DNA of 64,000 bases from Cellulomonas shaoxiangyii (GCF_004798685.1 NZ_CP039291.1:1116001-1180000), one strand, 5' to 3'. Counted from the stretch's first letter, positions 1-11,700 are shown. The notes: a model not told the origin generated them from the letters alone. Program-made: numbers and translations.

Positions 1-418
1 CGTCCGCCGCGAACGTCACGCCCTCGTCCAGCAGCGCCATCGGGCTCCCGACCTCGCAGCGTGCCGCCCACCCGGCCGCGCTCACGGTCGCGGCGTCGAG
101 CGCGCCGTGCGCCACGAGGTCGATGTCGATCTCGCCCGGCCGGGTCCCGCGCACCGTGTAGTTGCGCAGCAGCGGGCGCCGCGACTCCGGCATCGTCACG
201 TAGCGCGCGTAGCCCCTGAGGTCCACACCGGGCGGCAGGTGCAGCTCGTCCTGGCCGGGCCGGGGCACGAACAGGCGGAACCACTGGTCGAACCCGCGGG
301 CCGCGAAGCCGTCGGCGAGGTCCCCGCCGCCGACGGTCACCCGCAGCATGTGCGGGCTGACCCGCCACCGGGCGAGCACCTCGCCGCGCAGGAGGCGGTG
401 GGTCTCGGGCGTGAGCAT
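1..418 (-). CDS. Siderophore-interacting protein, 5' part only
   Basis: The reading frame starts at ATG 418 and runs off the left edge, so only about 139 residues are seen. The protein opens with MLTPETHRLLRGEV and contains LRVTVGGGDL, WFRLFVPRPG, LRNYTVRGTRPGEIDID and LVAHG, the order seen in the FAD-binding half of siderophore-interacting (SIP/ViuB) ferric-siderophore reductases. The family uses a flavin and NAD(P)H to release iron from imported siderophores in the cytoplasm. The NAD-binding half would lie outside the window. An iron-box-like palindrome lies about 135 bp upstream (553-571), which fits iron repression. Family assignment is good; the substrate is unknown. Confidence 0.85.
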   Translation of the reverse strand, partial: MLTPETHRLLRGEVLARWRVSPHMLRVTVGGGDLADGFAARGFDQWFRLFVPRPGQDELHLPPGVDLRGYARYVTMPESRRPLLRNYTVRGTRPGEIDIDLVAHGALDAATVSAAGWAARCEVGSPMALLDEGVTFAAD

Positions 419-552
419 CGTGCTGGAGCGGGTCACGGAGGTCCTCGTCGTCGGCCGACGCCGGCGGGGTCGGGTGCACGGGCGTCCTGGTGCGCGGGCG
501 TCCTGGTGCGGGTCCTGCGGTCGGTCCCGACGCGGTGCCGGCCCGGCAAGTG

Positions 553-571
553 TGAGGTGAGCCTCACCTGA
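553..571. promoter_or_regulatory. IdeR/DmdR-type iron box (candidate)
   Basis: The 19-mer TGAGGTGAGCCTCACCTGA is a near-perfect inverted repeat. It matches 15 of 19 positions of the actinobacterial iron-box consensus TTAGGTTAGSCTAACCTAA (established knowledge of IdeR/DmdR operators); the four differences are A/T to G/C changes expected in such GC-rich DNA. It lies in the divergent gap between the siderophore-interacting protein gene and the gene at 637. The former is the likely target. Confidence 0.6.
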
Positions 572-636
572 GCGTCAACGGCCGGCCCGTGCCCCACCCC
601 CTGGCGGGGGCTGCGCACCTGCGGGAGTATCGGCCC

Positions 637-1263
637 ATGGCCTTCTCGCAGTCCGGTCGCATCCCGAGCACGCCGACGCTGCCCACGGGTGAGCCGGTGG
701 CGTCGTACCAGACGTACCTCGAGGCCCAGAAGGCCGTCGACGTCCTCGCCGACAAGGCGTTCCCGGTGCAGCACGTGACGATCGTCGGCACCGACCTGCG
801 CATGGTCGAGCGCGTGATCCGGCGTCTGTCGTACCCGAGCGCCGCGCTCGGCGGGTTCGCGTCCGGCGCGTGGTTCGGCCTGTTCGTCGGCCTGCTGCTC
901 ACGCTGTTCTCGCCGCCGAACAGCGCGAGCGTCCTGCTGCCCGCGATCCTCTTCGGCGGGGCGTTCGGGCTGCTGTTCTCCGTCATCACGTACGCGATGA
1001 CGCGCAACCGGCGCGACTTCGCCTCGGCCAGCCAGATCGTCGCGACGTCGTACTCGGTGCTGTGCCACGCCGAGCACGCGCACCAGGCCCGCGCGATCCT
1101 GCAGGAGGTCGGCGGCGTCGTCTCCGGCTGGCCCGCCGCGCCGCCCCAGCCCGTCGGCCCGCGGCCGTCGGACCCCGCGGCGTCGTACCCCACGCAGCCC
1201 CCGGCGCCCCCGCATCCCGGCACGGCGCCGCCGACGGGCCCGCAGCCGCCGCCCCAGGCCTGA
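637..1263 (+). CDS. General stress protein 17M-like membrane protein
   Basis: 208 residues. The start is ATG 637, preceded by GGGAG at 622-626; an in-frame ATG at 589 has no ribosome site. Residues about 20-70 (SYQTYLEAQKAVDVLADKAF, then VTIVGTDL) resemble the YflT/GSP17M fold found in actinobacterial stress proteins. Two hydrophobic segments follow (AALGGFASGAWFGLFVGLLL and LLPAILFGGAFGLLFSVITY) with a positive NRRDF just after, then a conserved-looking block and a proline-rich tail of about 45 residues. It is probably an inner-membrane protein with a disordered cytoplasmic tail. Its biochemical role is not known. It stands alone, divergent from the iron-uptake gene. Confidence 0.75.
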   Translation: MAFSQSGRIPSTPTLPTGEPVASYQTYLEAQKAVDVLADKAFPVQHVTIVGTDLRMVERVIRRLSYPSAALGGFASGAWFGLFVGLLLTLFSPPNSASVLLPAILFGGAFGLLFSVITYAMTRNRRDFASASQIVATSYSVLCHAEHAHQARAILQEVGGVVSGWPAAPPQPVGPRPSDPAASYPTQPPAPPHPGTAPPTGPQPPPQA

Positions 1264-1282
1264 CGCGTGCCGGGCTGCGGCG

Positions 1283-2857
1283 TCAGCCCCGCCGCACGGA
1301 GGCCATCCACGCCTCCACGGCGTCGGGGTCCCGCGGCAGCGCGGCGCTGAGGTTCTCGTTGCCGTCCGCGGTGATCAGGACGTCGTCCTCGATGCGCACG
1401 CCGATGCCCCGCAGCTCCTGCGGGACGAGCAGGTCGTCGGACTTGAAGTACAGGCCCGGCTCGATCGTGAACACCATGCCCGGCTCGAGCACGCCGTCGA
1501 GGTAGAGCTCCGCGCGCGCCTGCGCGCAGTCGTGCACGTCCAGACCCAGGTGGTGGCTCGTGCCGTGCACCATCCACCGGCGGTGGTGCTGGTTCTCCGG
1601 CAGCAGCGACTCCTCGGCGGTGACGGGCAGCAGGCCCCAGTCGGCGAGGCGGGCCGCGAGCACGCGCATGGCGGCGTCGTGCACGTCCCGGAAGCGGGCA
1701 CCCGGCACGGCCGCCGCGAAACCGGCGTCGGCGGCGTCGAGGACCGCCTGGTACACACGCCGCTGCACGTCCGTGAACGTGCCGTCGACGGGCAGCGTGC
1801 GCGTGACGTCCGCCGTGTACAGGGAGTCCGCCTCCACGCCGGCGTCGATGAGGACGAGCTGTCCGGGCTCGACGCGGCCGTCGTTGTCGGTCCAGTGCAG
1901 GGTCGTCGCGTGCTCGCCCGCGGCGGCGATCGTCGTGTAGCCGACGTCGTTGCCCTCCTGGCGGGCGTGCCCGATGAAGACGCCCTCCAGCACCCGCTCG
2001 CCGCGGCGGTGCGCGACGGCCGCCGGCAGTGCGCGGACCATGTGGGCGAAGCCGTCGATCGTCGCGTCGACCGCCGTGCGCATCTGCTCGACCTCGTGGG
2101 CGTCCTTGACCAGGCGCAGCTCCGAGAGCGCCTCGGCCAGGCGCGCGTCCCGCTCGCCCGACTCCTCCTGGGCGCGGATCTCGGCCACCACGGCCTCCAC
2201 GGTGGCGTCGGCCTCCGGCACCACGAGCAGCTCGACGCCGCCCGCGCCGACGTCCTTGGCCAGGGCGTCGCGCAGGTCGTCCAGGTGCGCGGTGGCGATG
2301 CCCGTCGTCGTCGCGACCTCGTCGAGCGTCGGGCGCGCGCCCACCCAGAACTCGCCGTACCGGGAGTCGGAGAAGAACTCGGGGGTGTCGCGGCCCGCGA
2401 GCGGGTTCATGTACAGGACCGCGCGGTGCGCCGACCCGTCGTCGCCCGTGCCGTCGTCCACGGGGTGCAGCACGAGGACCGCGTCCGGCTCCTGCTCCTG
2501 GCCCAGACCCGTCAGGTGCGTGAACGCCGCGTGCGGGCGGAACCGGAAGTCGGTGTCGTTGGAGCGGACGCGGAACGTGCCGGCCGGCACGACGAGCCGG
2601 GCGCCGGGGAACAGCGCCGACAGCCGCGAGCGGCGCGCGGCCGTGAAGTCCGCAGCCGGCGCGCGCCCGGCGGTGCTGGGTGCACGGTCGCCCCACCCCG
2701 AGCTGATGAACTCGAGGAACCGCTCCGACTGGGGGCGGTGGGACCGGTTCGCGTTGCGCTCGGCCAGGTCCTGGTCCTCCTCGGGCGCGGGGACGTCCGA
2801 CGCGGGCACGGCCGTCTCGGGGGTCAGGGTCTCGGGGATCACGTCGTCGGCACTCAC
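1283..2857 (-). CDS. pepP: Xaa-Pro aminopeptidase (M24B)
   Basis: 524 residues from GTG 2857. The N-terminal creatinase-like domain (about 40-230) includes FRVRSNDTDFRFRPHAAFTHLTG; the pita-bread metallopeptidase domain follows. Metal ligands expected for M24B are visible: the D in VLIDAGVEADSLYTADVTRT (two Asp), the H in VHGTSHHLGLDVHD, and E in FTIEPGLYF and RIEDDVL. The enzyme removes an N-terminal residue that precedes proline, using two Mn ions, in the cytosol. An acidic, probably disordered leader of about 35 residues precedes the fold. It is divergent from the PHP gene with a 75-bp gap. The start could be a little downstream, but the family call is firm. Confidence 0.92.
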   Translation of the reverse strand: MSADDVIPETLTPETAVPASDVPAPEEDQDLAERNANRSHRPQSERFLEFISSGWGDRAPSTAGRAPAADFTAARRSRLSALFPGARLVVPAGTFRVRSNDTDFRFRPHAAFTHLTGLGQEQEPDAVLVLHPVDDGTGDDGSAHRAVLYMNPLAGRDTPEFFSDSRYGEFWVGARPTLDEVATTTGIATAHLDDLRDALAKDVGAGGVELLVVPEADATVEAVVAEIRAQEESGERDARLAEALSELRLVKDAHEVEQMRTAVDATIDGFAHMVRALPAAVAHRRGERVLEGVFIGHARQEGNDVGYTTIAAAGEHATTLHWTDNDGRVEPGQLVLIDAGVEADSLYTADVTRTLPVDGTFTDVQRRVYQAVLDAADAGFAAAVPGARFRDVHDAAMRVLAARLADWGLLPVTAEESLLPENQHHRRWMVHGTSHHLGLDVHDCAQARAELYLDGVLEPGMVFTIEPGLYFKSDDLLVPQELRGIGVRIEDDVLITADGNENLSAALPRDPDAVEAWMASVRRG

Positions 2858-2932
2858 CCGACCAGTCTGCACCGTGGGCGGTGCCGACCGGGAGCGTCCG
2901 GCAGTGCCCGTCCGCAGCGCTACGGTGCCCGG

Positions 2933-3775
2933 GTGCGCATCGACCTCCACACGCACTCGTCCGCGTCCGACGGGACCGAGCGCCCCGCCGACCTCGTCGC
3001 GTCCGCCCGTGCCGCGGGCCTCGACGTCGTCGCCCTGACCGACCACGACACGACGGCCGGCTGGGACGAGGCGGCCGCCGCGGCCCGCGAGCTCGGGATC
3101 GGCCTCGTGCGGGGCACGGAGGTGTCCGCCCGGTCCCGGGGCATCTCCGTGCACCTGCTCAGCTACCTGCAGGACCCCGCCCACCCCGCGCTGGCCGACG
3201 AGCTCGCGCGCGCCCGGGACTCGCGCGTGCACCGGGCCGAGCGGATGGTCGAGCTGCTCGCGCGGGACGTCCCGATCACGTGGGCCGACGTGCTCGACCA
3301 GGCGCGCGACGCGGTCGCCGTCGGCCGCCCGCACATCGCCGACGCCCTCGTCGCACGGGGTGTGGTGCCCGACCGCGACGCCGCCTTCGCGCACCTGCTC
3401 GCGTCGGGCGGGCCCTACCACGTCGACCACTACGCCCCGGAGGCGCCCGACGCCGTCGCGGCGATCCGGGCCGCGGGCGGCGTGCCGGTGTTCGCGCACC
3501 CGGGCGCGGACGCACGCGGACGCGTCGTGCCCGACCGGGTCTTCGACGAGCTCGCCGAGGCCGGCCTGGCGGGTGTCGAGGTGGGGCACCGCGACCACAC
3601 GCCGGCGCAGCGGGAGCGGCTGGCGGGGATCGCCGCCCGCCTCGACCTGCTGGTCACCGGCTCGAGCGACTACCACGGCGCGGGGAAGGCCAACCGCCTG
3701 GGGGAGAACCTGACCGAGCCGCAGGTGCTGGCCGCGATCACGGCGCAGGGCACGACCCCGGTGGTGGGCGCGTGA
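2933..3775 (+). CDS. PHP-domain metal-dependent phosphoesterase
   Basis: 280 residues from GTG 2933. The PHP signature is intact: DLHTHSSASDGT at residues 4-15, ALTDHDTT near 39-46, the conserved E of RGTEVSA, FAHPGA and GSSDYHG near the C-terminus. These His/Asp/Glu residues build the trinuclear metal site. The size and motif order match the single-domain family that includes YciV/RnaAM (5'-3' exonuclease or 3',5'-nucleotide bisphosphatase), so it may trim short RNA or hydrolyse pAp-like nucleotides; the substrate cannot be told from sequence. The stop overlaps the start of the MarC-type gene (GTGA at 3772-3775), so the two are translationally coupled. Confidence 0.85.
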   Translation: MRIDLHTHSSASDGTERPADLVASARAAGLDVVALTDHDTTAGWDEAAAAARELGIGLVRGTEVSARSRGISVHLLSYLQDPAHPALADELARARDSRVHRAERMVELLARDVPITWADVLDQARDAVAVGRPHIADALVARGVVPDRDAAFAHLLASGGPYHVDHYAPEAPDAVAAIRAAGGVPVFAHPGADARGRVVPDRVFDELAEAGLAGVEVGHRDHTPAQRERLAGIAARLDLLVTGSSDYHGAGKANRLGENLTEPQVLAAITAQGTTPVVGA

Positions 3776-4392
3776 GCGGCGTGGTCGACGTGCAGCTGTT
3801 CATCTCGGCCTTCGTGACGCTGTTCGTGATCATGGACCCGCCCGGGACCGTGCCGATCTTCCTCGGGCTCACCGGGTCCATGACGCGCCAGCAGCGGACC
3901 CGCGCCGCCCGGCAGGCGATCCTCGTGGCGTTCGGCGTCATCGTCGGGTTCGCCCTCGTCGGGCAGTCGCTGCTCGACTACCTGCACGTGTCGCTGCCCG
4001 CCCTGCAGGCGGCGGGCGGGCTGCTCCTGCTGCTGGTCGCGATGGAGCTGCTCACCGGCAAGATGGACGGCTCGGACACCCAGGTCGCCACGCAGGGGAA
4101 CGTCGCGCTCGTGCCGCTGGGCACGCCGCTGCTCGCCGGGCCCGGCGCCATCGTCGCGACCATGGTCCTGGTGCAGCAGGCCGAGGACCCGCCGCAGTGG
4201 GGCGCCATCGCGCTCGCGGTCGTGCTCGTGCACCTGTGCCTGTACCTGTCGATGCGGTTCGCGAACGCGATCCACCGGGTCCTGAAGGACTCCGGGACGA
4301 TGCTGGTCAGCCGGATCGCCGGCCTGCTGCTCGCCGCCATCGCGGTGCAGCTGCTCGCCGACGCCGTGCTCGCGTTCGCCCGCGAGCTCTGA
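3772..4392 (+). CDS. MarC/UPF0056 family integral membrane protein
   Basis: 206 residues from GTG 3772, overlapping the upstream PHP gene by four bases. About six hydrophobic segments are visible. The family hallmark is present near the N-terminus (FVTLFVIMDPPGTVPIFLGLT) and in the middle (VPLGTPLLAGPGAIVATMVL). Length is typical of MarC proteins (about 200-220 aa). Despite the name, a role of MarC proteins in multiple antibiotic resistance is not supported, and the true function is unknown. The coupling to a PHP phosphoesterase gene is a common actinobacterial arrangement as far as I recall. The gene ends just before a bidirectional terminator. Confidence 0.85.
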   Translation: MSGVVDVQLFISAFVTLFVIMDPPGTVPIFLGLTGSMTRQQRTRAARQAILVAFGVIVGFALVGQSLLDYLHVSLPALQAAGGLLLLLVAMELLTGKMDGSDTQVATQGNVALVPLGTPLLAGPGAIVATMVLVQQAEDPPQWGAIALAVVLVHLCLYLSMRFANAIHRVLKDSGTMLVSRIAGLLLAAIAVQLLADAVLAFAREL

Positions 4393-4419
4393 CCGGACCC
4401 CGCCCGGCGCCCGGACGCG

Positions 4420-4453
4420 AGCACGGCCCCGCCCTCGTGGGCGGGGCCGTGCT
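4420..4453. terminator. Bidirectional terminator hairpin
   Basis: A perfect 15-bp inverted repeat beginning AGCACGGCC, with a TCGT loop, lies between the convergent MarC-type and DEAD-box helicase genes. It has no strong T-tract, as is common in GC-rich actinobacteria. Confidence 0.75.
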
Positions 4454-4475
4454 GCGTGCGTGTCCTGCGGGGCCG

Positions 4476-6404
<1,929 letters not shown>

Positions 6405-6706
6405 GCGGTGCTCTTCACTGGGCGGGGTGACGGCTCACGTACCGGACGGGGCCGGCCGGGCGCGGGGCGCCCGACGGCCCGGCGGCGGGCACGCCACGCG
6501 GGTTGGCCGGCAGCCGATCGCAGAATTCGCCTCGCGCGCGCCGGATGCGGCAGGAGCCGCTGCGGGCGCGTCGTGCGAGGTGGTCCGTCAGGACCGGGTA
6601 ACAGGACGACCGGGCAACCGATGTACGGGTTGTACCCCGCCACTCTATCCGACGGGCGTGCGGCCGCCGCCGGTGGTGCCGCCGCGGGCGGCACTAGGAT
6701 CCCCGG
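6405..6706. other. 302-bp divergent intergenic region
   Basis: This gap separates the helicase (minus) and MiaE-like (plus) genes and must hold both promoters. The segment 6590-6660 is less GC-rich than its surroundings and contains repeated GGGTAAC/GGGTTGTA-like words and a TATCC/GGATAG element that could be a -10 box on the minus strand. I cannot assign a -35 with confidence. I see no open reading frame with a ribosome site and no RNA gene. Confidence 0.4.
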
Positions 6707-7486
6707 ATGACCTCCGACGCCGGCAACGCCGCCCCCGAGCCGTCCGACACGCCGTCCGCCGAGCGGGCGTCGAACGGCGCCGCCGGCAAGGGCGCCGACC
6801 GGCCCGGGGACGCCGGGGTCGACGCGGCGGAGGCGGTCGGCACGGCCGACGCCGTGGAGGTGCTCGGGCTCGTCGCGGCCCTCGAGCACCAGGCCTTCGC
6901 CCGCCTGGCGGGGGACAGCGCGCAGGCGCCCGGCCTCGAGCAGGCCCTCGCGCTCAGCCGGTTCGCCGCACGGTGCACCGAGCGGCGGGACCGGGTGCTC
7001 GCGCGCATCGCCGAGCTCGGTGGCGACCCCGTGGCGGCGCTCGCGCGGTTCGGCACGGTGCTCGACGACTTCGACGCCCGCACGACGCCGAGCTCGTGGT
7101 CGGAGCGGCTCCTGAAGGCGTACGTCGGCTACGGCGTCGCCGACGACTTCTGCCGGCTCGTCGCGCGCGGGCTCGACGCGCAGTCGCGCGTGCTCGTCGC
7201 GGAGCTGCTCGACGACGCCTCGCACGCCGAGCTCGCGGTGCGCGAGCTCGACGCGGTGTGCGCGCAGGACTCGGTGGTCTCCGCGCGGCTCGCCCTCTGG
7301 GGCCGCCGGCTGGTGGGGGAGGCCCTGGGCGTCGTGCTGCGGCTCGCGCAGCGCCCCGGGGTCGCGCGCGTCCTGGACCGCGCGGACGTCGGGAGCGCCC
7401 CCGCGCAGGAGACCCCGGCCACGGTGTTCAACGAGCTGACGGCGCAGCACACGCGCCGCATGTCGCGCCTGCGGCTGACGGCCTGA
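6707..7486 (+). CDS. Ferritin-like protein, MiaE-related
   Basis: 259 residues from ATG 6707. After a disordered leader of about 45 residues, the helical core begins AVEVLGLVAALEHQAFARLAGD (E60, H61) and continues with RFAARCTERRDRVLARIAELGG and a second ligand-like stretch ELLDDASHAELAVRELD. This pattern and length match the actinobacterial ferritin-like family related to the tRNA hydroxylase MiaE, in which four helices carry a di-iron site. The genuine substrate in actinobacteria is unknown. The order helicase / ferritin-like protein / DUF3107 / TetR is conserved in actinobacteria as I recall. The fold is fairly certain; enzymatic activity is an inference. Confidence 0.8.
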   Translation: MTSDAGNAAPEPSDTPSAERASNGAAGKGADRPGDAGVDAAEAVGTADAVEVLGLVAALEHQAFARLAGDSAQAPGLEQALALSRFAARCTERRDRVLARIAELGGDPVAALARFGTVLDDFDARTTPSSWSERLLKAYVGYGVADDFCRLVARGLDAQSRVLVAELLDDASHAELAVRELDAVCAQDSVVSARLALWGRRLVGEALGVVLRLAQRPGVARVLDRADVGSAPAQETPATVFNELTAQHTRRMSRLRLTA

Positions 7487-7515
7487 GGCGCCGCGCCCGC
7501 GGCTCCGGACGCACG

Positions 7516-7546
7516 GACGCCCCGGCGGACGTGCCGCCGGGGCGTC
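7516..7546. terminator. Terminator between convergent genes
   Basis: A perfect 13-bp stem (GACGCCCCGGCGG and its complement) with loop ACGTG separates the MiaE-like gene from the convergent DUF3107 gene and can serve both. Confidence 0.7.
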
Positions 7547-7560
7547 GGGCGTGCCGGTCG

Positions 7561-7788
7561 TCAGATGGTGCCGAAGCCCACGCGACCCTTCGTCTCCGCG
7601 CCGATGTCCACGAAGCCGAGCGAGGCCGCCGGCACGATGACGCGGCGGCCGCGCGTGTCGGTCAGCTCGAGCGTCGACGTCGTGCCGGAGAGCGCGTCCT
7701 TCACGAGCGCCGCGATCTCGTCCGCGCTCTGGTCCGACTCGAGCGTGATCTCGCGCGGCAGGTTCTGCACGCCGATCGTGATCTCCAC
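7561..7788 (-). CDS. DUF3107 family protein
   Basis: 75 residues from GTG 7788, with a strong ribosome site (GGAGGAGTAC) just upstream. The sequence opens MEITIGVQNLPREITLES and ends with GFVDIGAETKGRVGFGTI; it is a compact alpha/beta protein that I recognise as the actinobacterial DUF3107 family (Rv3208A in M. tuberculosis). No catalytic motif is visible. It is followed upstream on the same strand by the TetR gene, 60 bp away, so the two are probably cotranscribed (TetR first). Function is unknown. Confidence 0.88.
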   Translation of the reverse strand: MEITIGVQNLPREITLESDQSADEIAALVKDALSGTTSTLELTDTRGRRVIVPAASLGFVDIGAETKGRVGFGTI

Positions 7789-7848
7789 GGGTACTCCTCC
7801 GAACGCCGGGGTCCCGCCGCAGGTGGCGGCGGGGTGTCGCGGTCGATC

Positions 7849-8559
7849 CTAGGCGCCCTCGTACGTGAAGTCCGGCCGGACGAGCCCGGCCACCCCGCGC
7901 CACGAGAGGTCGGACACCAGGTCGACCACGCGGTCCGTGCCCTGCCCGTCGCCGTGGCGCAGCCAGTACGTCGCCGCGCCCTGCGCCGTCGCGACGAGCG
8001 CCGCCGCCAGCACGTCGCCGTCCGCGCGGCTGCGGCCGGTGACCTGCACGAGGACCTCGGCGATGCGCCGGGTCGCCTCCGCGGTCGCGTGCTCGACGCG
8101 GCCGCGGACCTGCGCGTCGTGCGTGACGTCCGACTCGAAGAGCAACGTCGACGACTCGCCGGCCACCTGCACGAACGCGAGGTACGCCTGGACGATCGCG
8201 GCGACGACGTCGCGGCCCGCGCCGCGCTCGACCGGTCCGGCCTCGACGGGGGCGACGGCCCGCTCGACGGCGGCCAGCAGGTCGGCGCCCTGCGCGTCCA
8301 CGACGGCGAGGTAGAGGTCGAGCTTGGACGGGAAGTGCCGGTAGAGGACCGGCTTGCTGACCTCCGCGCGCTCCGCGATGTCGTCCATCGACACGTGGTG
8401 GAACCCCTCGGTCGCGAACAGGTCGAGCGCGATCGCGAGCAGCTGCTCGCGGCGCTCGACCCGCGTCATCCGGGGGCCGCGCGGTGCGCGCGCCGCGGCG
8501 GCTCCGGGGGCACCGGAGGGTGCGCCGACGCCGTCCGAGGGGTCCCGCGGGTCCGTCAT
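7849..8559 (-). CDS. TetR-family transcriptional regulator
   Basis: 236 residues from ATG 8559. A disordered Ala/Pro-rich leader of about 30 residues precedes the TetR DNA-binding domain: RREQLLAIALDLFATEGFHHVSMDDIAERAEVSKPVLYRHFPSKLDLYLAVVD, with a helix-turn-helix at VSMDDIAERAEVSKPVLYRHF. The C-terminal helical domain (about 85-236) would bind ligand and dimerise. It is the orthologue by position of mycobacterial Rv3208. The operator is unknown; the 144-bp divergent gap to adnA (8560-8703) is the natural place to look. Confidence 0.9.
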   Translation of the reverse strand: MTDPRDPSDGVGAPSGAPGAAAARAPRGPRMTRVERREQLLAIALDLFATEGFHHVSMDDIAERAEVSKPVLYRHFPSKLDLYLAVVDAQGADLLAAVERAVAPVEAGPVERGAGRDVVAAIVQAYLAFVQVAGESSTLLFESDVTHDAQVRGRVEHATAEATRRIAEVLVQVTGRSRADGDVLAAALVATAQGAATYWLRHGDGQGTDRVVDLVSDLSWRGVAGLVRPDFTYEGA

Positions 8560-8703
8560 GCCGCGATCGTACTGAGGCGTACGTCCCGGTTTCAGGGCCG
8601 TCCACGCCCGCGTGCGCCCCGCGGACGGTGCCGGCCGCGCTGCGCCGGGGGCGCGCGGCGGTGCGGTGCCGGTCGTGTCGGTGGTCCGTGGTGGGATCGG
8701 GCC

Positions 8704-11700
8704 GTGACGACCGCAGCGACCACGCGCCTCGTGCCGCCGCCGACCGTCCGCGCGCACGCGGCGGGGCCTGCCGCGCCCCTCCTGGACCCGGTGCAGCGGG
8801 ACGTCGTCGCGCGCGTCGCGGCCGGGACCGACCCGGTGCTCCTGGTCACGGGCGCACCCGGGACGGGTCGCACGACGGTGGCGCTCGAGGCCGCCGCGGC
8901 TGCCGTCGAGGCCGGGCTCGCCCCCGACGACGTCCTGGTGCTGGCGGCCTCCCGGCGTGCCGCAGGCGACCTGCGCGACCGGCTGGCGGTGCGCCTCGGC
9001 CGCACGTCGGGACGCCCCCTGGTGCAGACCGCGGCCGCCGTGGCCTTCGCGGTGCTGCGCGCCCGCGCCGGTGCGCTCGGCGAGCCGCCGCCCGTGCTGG
9101 TCTCCGGGCCCGAGCAGGACCGGGCCCTGGCCGAGCTGCTCGCCGGGCACGCCGCGGGAGAGGTGCCGGGACCGGTCTGGCCGGCCGGCGTGCCGGCGGA
9201 GGCGCGGACGGCGCGCGCCTTCCGCGACGAGCTGCGGGACCTGCTGATGCGCGCCGCCGAGCGCGGCCTCGCACCGCCCGACCTGGCCGCGCTGGGCCGG
9301 CGGCACGGACGGCCCGCGTGGGTCGCCGCCGCGGCGCTGTACGCGGAGTACCTCGACGTCATGGCGCTCGCCGCCGGGACGCCCGACGCGGGCGAGCGCC
9401 TGGACCCGGCGGTCGTCGTCGACGCGGCCGTCGCGGCGCTGCGCGGGTGGGACGACGAGGTGCCGGGCGTGCCGTGCCCGCAGCGCCGGCTCGTCGTGGT
9501 CGACGACCACCAGGAGAGCACCGCGGCGACCGCCCGGCTGCTGCGCGCGTTCCTCGACCGGGGCGCCCGCCTGCTGCTGCTCGGCGACCCGGACGTCGCC
9601 GTGCAGACGTTCCGCGGTGCGGACCCGTCGCTCGTGGCGCGGGCGACGGCCGACGGCACGGGCACGGGTGAGCTCGGCGCCCGGCAGGTCGTGCTGCCGA
9701 CGGTGTGGCGGCAGACGCCCGCGCTGCGCGCGGTGACGGCGCGGCTCACCGAGCGCATCGGCGCGGTGGGCACGGCGGCGCACCGCCGCGCGACGACCCC
9801 CGCGGGCCGGCCCGACGGGCCCGCTCCGCGCGTCGCCGTGCTGCCGAGCGGTGCGCAGGAGGCGGCGTGGGTGGCGCACGAGCTGCGCACGGCGCACCTG
9901 CGTCGCGGCGTGCCCTGGGACGAGATGGCCGTCGTCGCGCGGTCGGGCGCTCGGGTGACCGTGCTGCGCCGTGCGCTCGCGCAGGCCGGTGTGCCGGTGC
10001 GGGTCGTCGGGTCCGACGTGCCGTTGCGCGAGGAGCCCGCGGTCCGCCCGCTGCTCGACGCCGTGCGGGTCGCCGTGGGCGAGCCGCTCGACGCCGAGAC
10101 CGCCGCGCGCCTCGCGTGCTCGCCGCTCGGCGGGCTCGACAGCGTCGGCCTGCGCCGCGTGCGGCGGGCGCTGCGCGCCGAGGAGCTCGCGGGCGGCGGC
10201 GGCCGGTCGAGCGACGCCCTGCTCGTCGAGGTGCTCGAGGCCCCGGGGCGGGCCGCGACCCTGCCGCCGCACGTCGCGCGGCCCGTGGAGCGCCTGGCCG
10301 CCGTGCTCGACGCGGGCCGGCAGGCCGTCGCCGCGCCCGGCGCGGACGTCGAGGCGGTGCTGTGGGCCGTCTGGCACCGGGCCGGGCTGGCCGACCCGTG
10401 GCGGCGCGTGGCGCTCGCGGGAGGGGCGGCGGGGGAGCGCGTCGACCGGGACCTCGACGCGGTCCTCGCGCTGTTCAAGGCCGCCGAGGTGTTCGTCGAC
10501 CGCAACCCGCAGGCGACGCCCGGGACGTTCGTCGAGTGGGTCCTCGCGCAGGACCTCCCGGCCGACTCGCTCGCGGCCAGCTCCCGCGCGGCGGGCGTCA
10601 GCGTGCTCACGCCCGCCGGCGCGGCGGGTCGCTCGTGGGACGTCGTCGCGGTCGTCGGCGTGCAGGACGGCGCGTGGCCCGACCTGCGGCTGCGCGACTC
10701 GCTGCTCGGTGCGCAGGCGCTCGTCGACGTCGTCACGGGCCGGGCCAGCGCGGTGCCCGCCGGCGCGGGACCGGCGACGGCGGCGGGCGGCGACACGGGA
10801 GCGGCGCGGGCCGCGGTGCTCGCCGACGAGCTGCGCTCGTTCACCGTCGCGGTGTCGCGCGCCCGCACGCACCTGCTGGTCACCGCGGTCGACGATCAGG
10901 ACGCGAGCCCCTCGCCGTTCCTCGACCTGGTGCAGCCGCCCACGGGCGACGGCCCCGACCCGCGTCGCGCGTCCGCACCCGCGCCCCTCGACCTGCGCGG
11001 CCTGGTGGCCCGGCTCCGCGCGACGCTCGAGCGCACGGCCCGGGAGACCGGCACGCCCGATGCCGCCGCCGCGCGGACGCTGGCCCGGCTCGCGCGCGCC
11101 GGTGTACCGGGCGCGCACCCGGACGCGTGGTTCGGCCTCGCCGCCCCGTCCAGCACGGCACCGCTGTGGGCGCCGGAGGACCGCGTACCCGTGTCGCCGT
11201 CGCGGTTGGAGACGGCGCAGCGCTGCACCCTGCGGTGGGCGCTCGAGTCGGCGGGCGGCACGCCGGCGTCCTCCGCGCTGCAGTCGCTCGGCACGCTGGT
11301 GCACGCGATCGCCCAGGAGCACCCGACGGCGGACCGTGCGACCCTCGCGGCCGAGCTCGACCGGCGCTGGCCCGAGCTGGGCCTCGGCGAGGGGTGGCCC
11401 TCCGTGGCCGCCCGGCGGCGGGCCGACGCGATGGTCGACCGGCTCGCGACCTACCTGGGCACGTCCGGCGAGCCGCTGCTCGTCGAGGCGCCGTTCACGC
11501 TCGAGACGGACCGGGCCGTCGTGCGCGGGTCGGTCGACCGGGTGGAGCTCGTCGGCCGGCTCGCGCCGGACGGTGCAGTGCCGGACGGAACGGTCGCGGA
11601 CGGGGCGGTCGCGGACGGTGCCGTGTCGGACGCGGCGGGCGGGGGCGCGGCGGGCGGGGACGCGGCGGCGCGTGAGCGCCCGGTGGTGCGGGTCGTCGAC

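Noticed and set aside
433..2696. Long open frames opposite to and overlapping pepP and the neighbouring stress gene
   Set aside because: They are Arg/Gly/Pro-rich, antisense to genes with clear motifs and lack ribosome sites; GC-rich DNA produces such shadows throughout the window.
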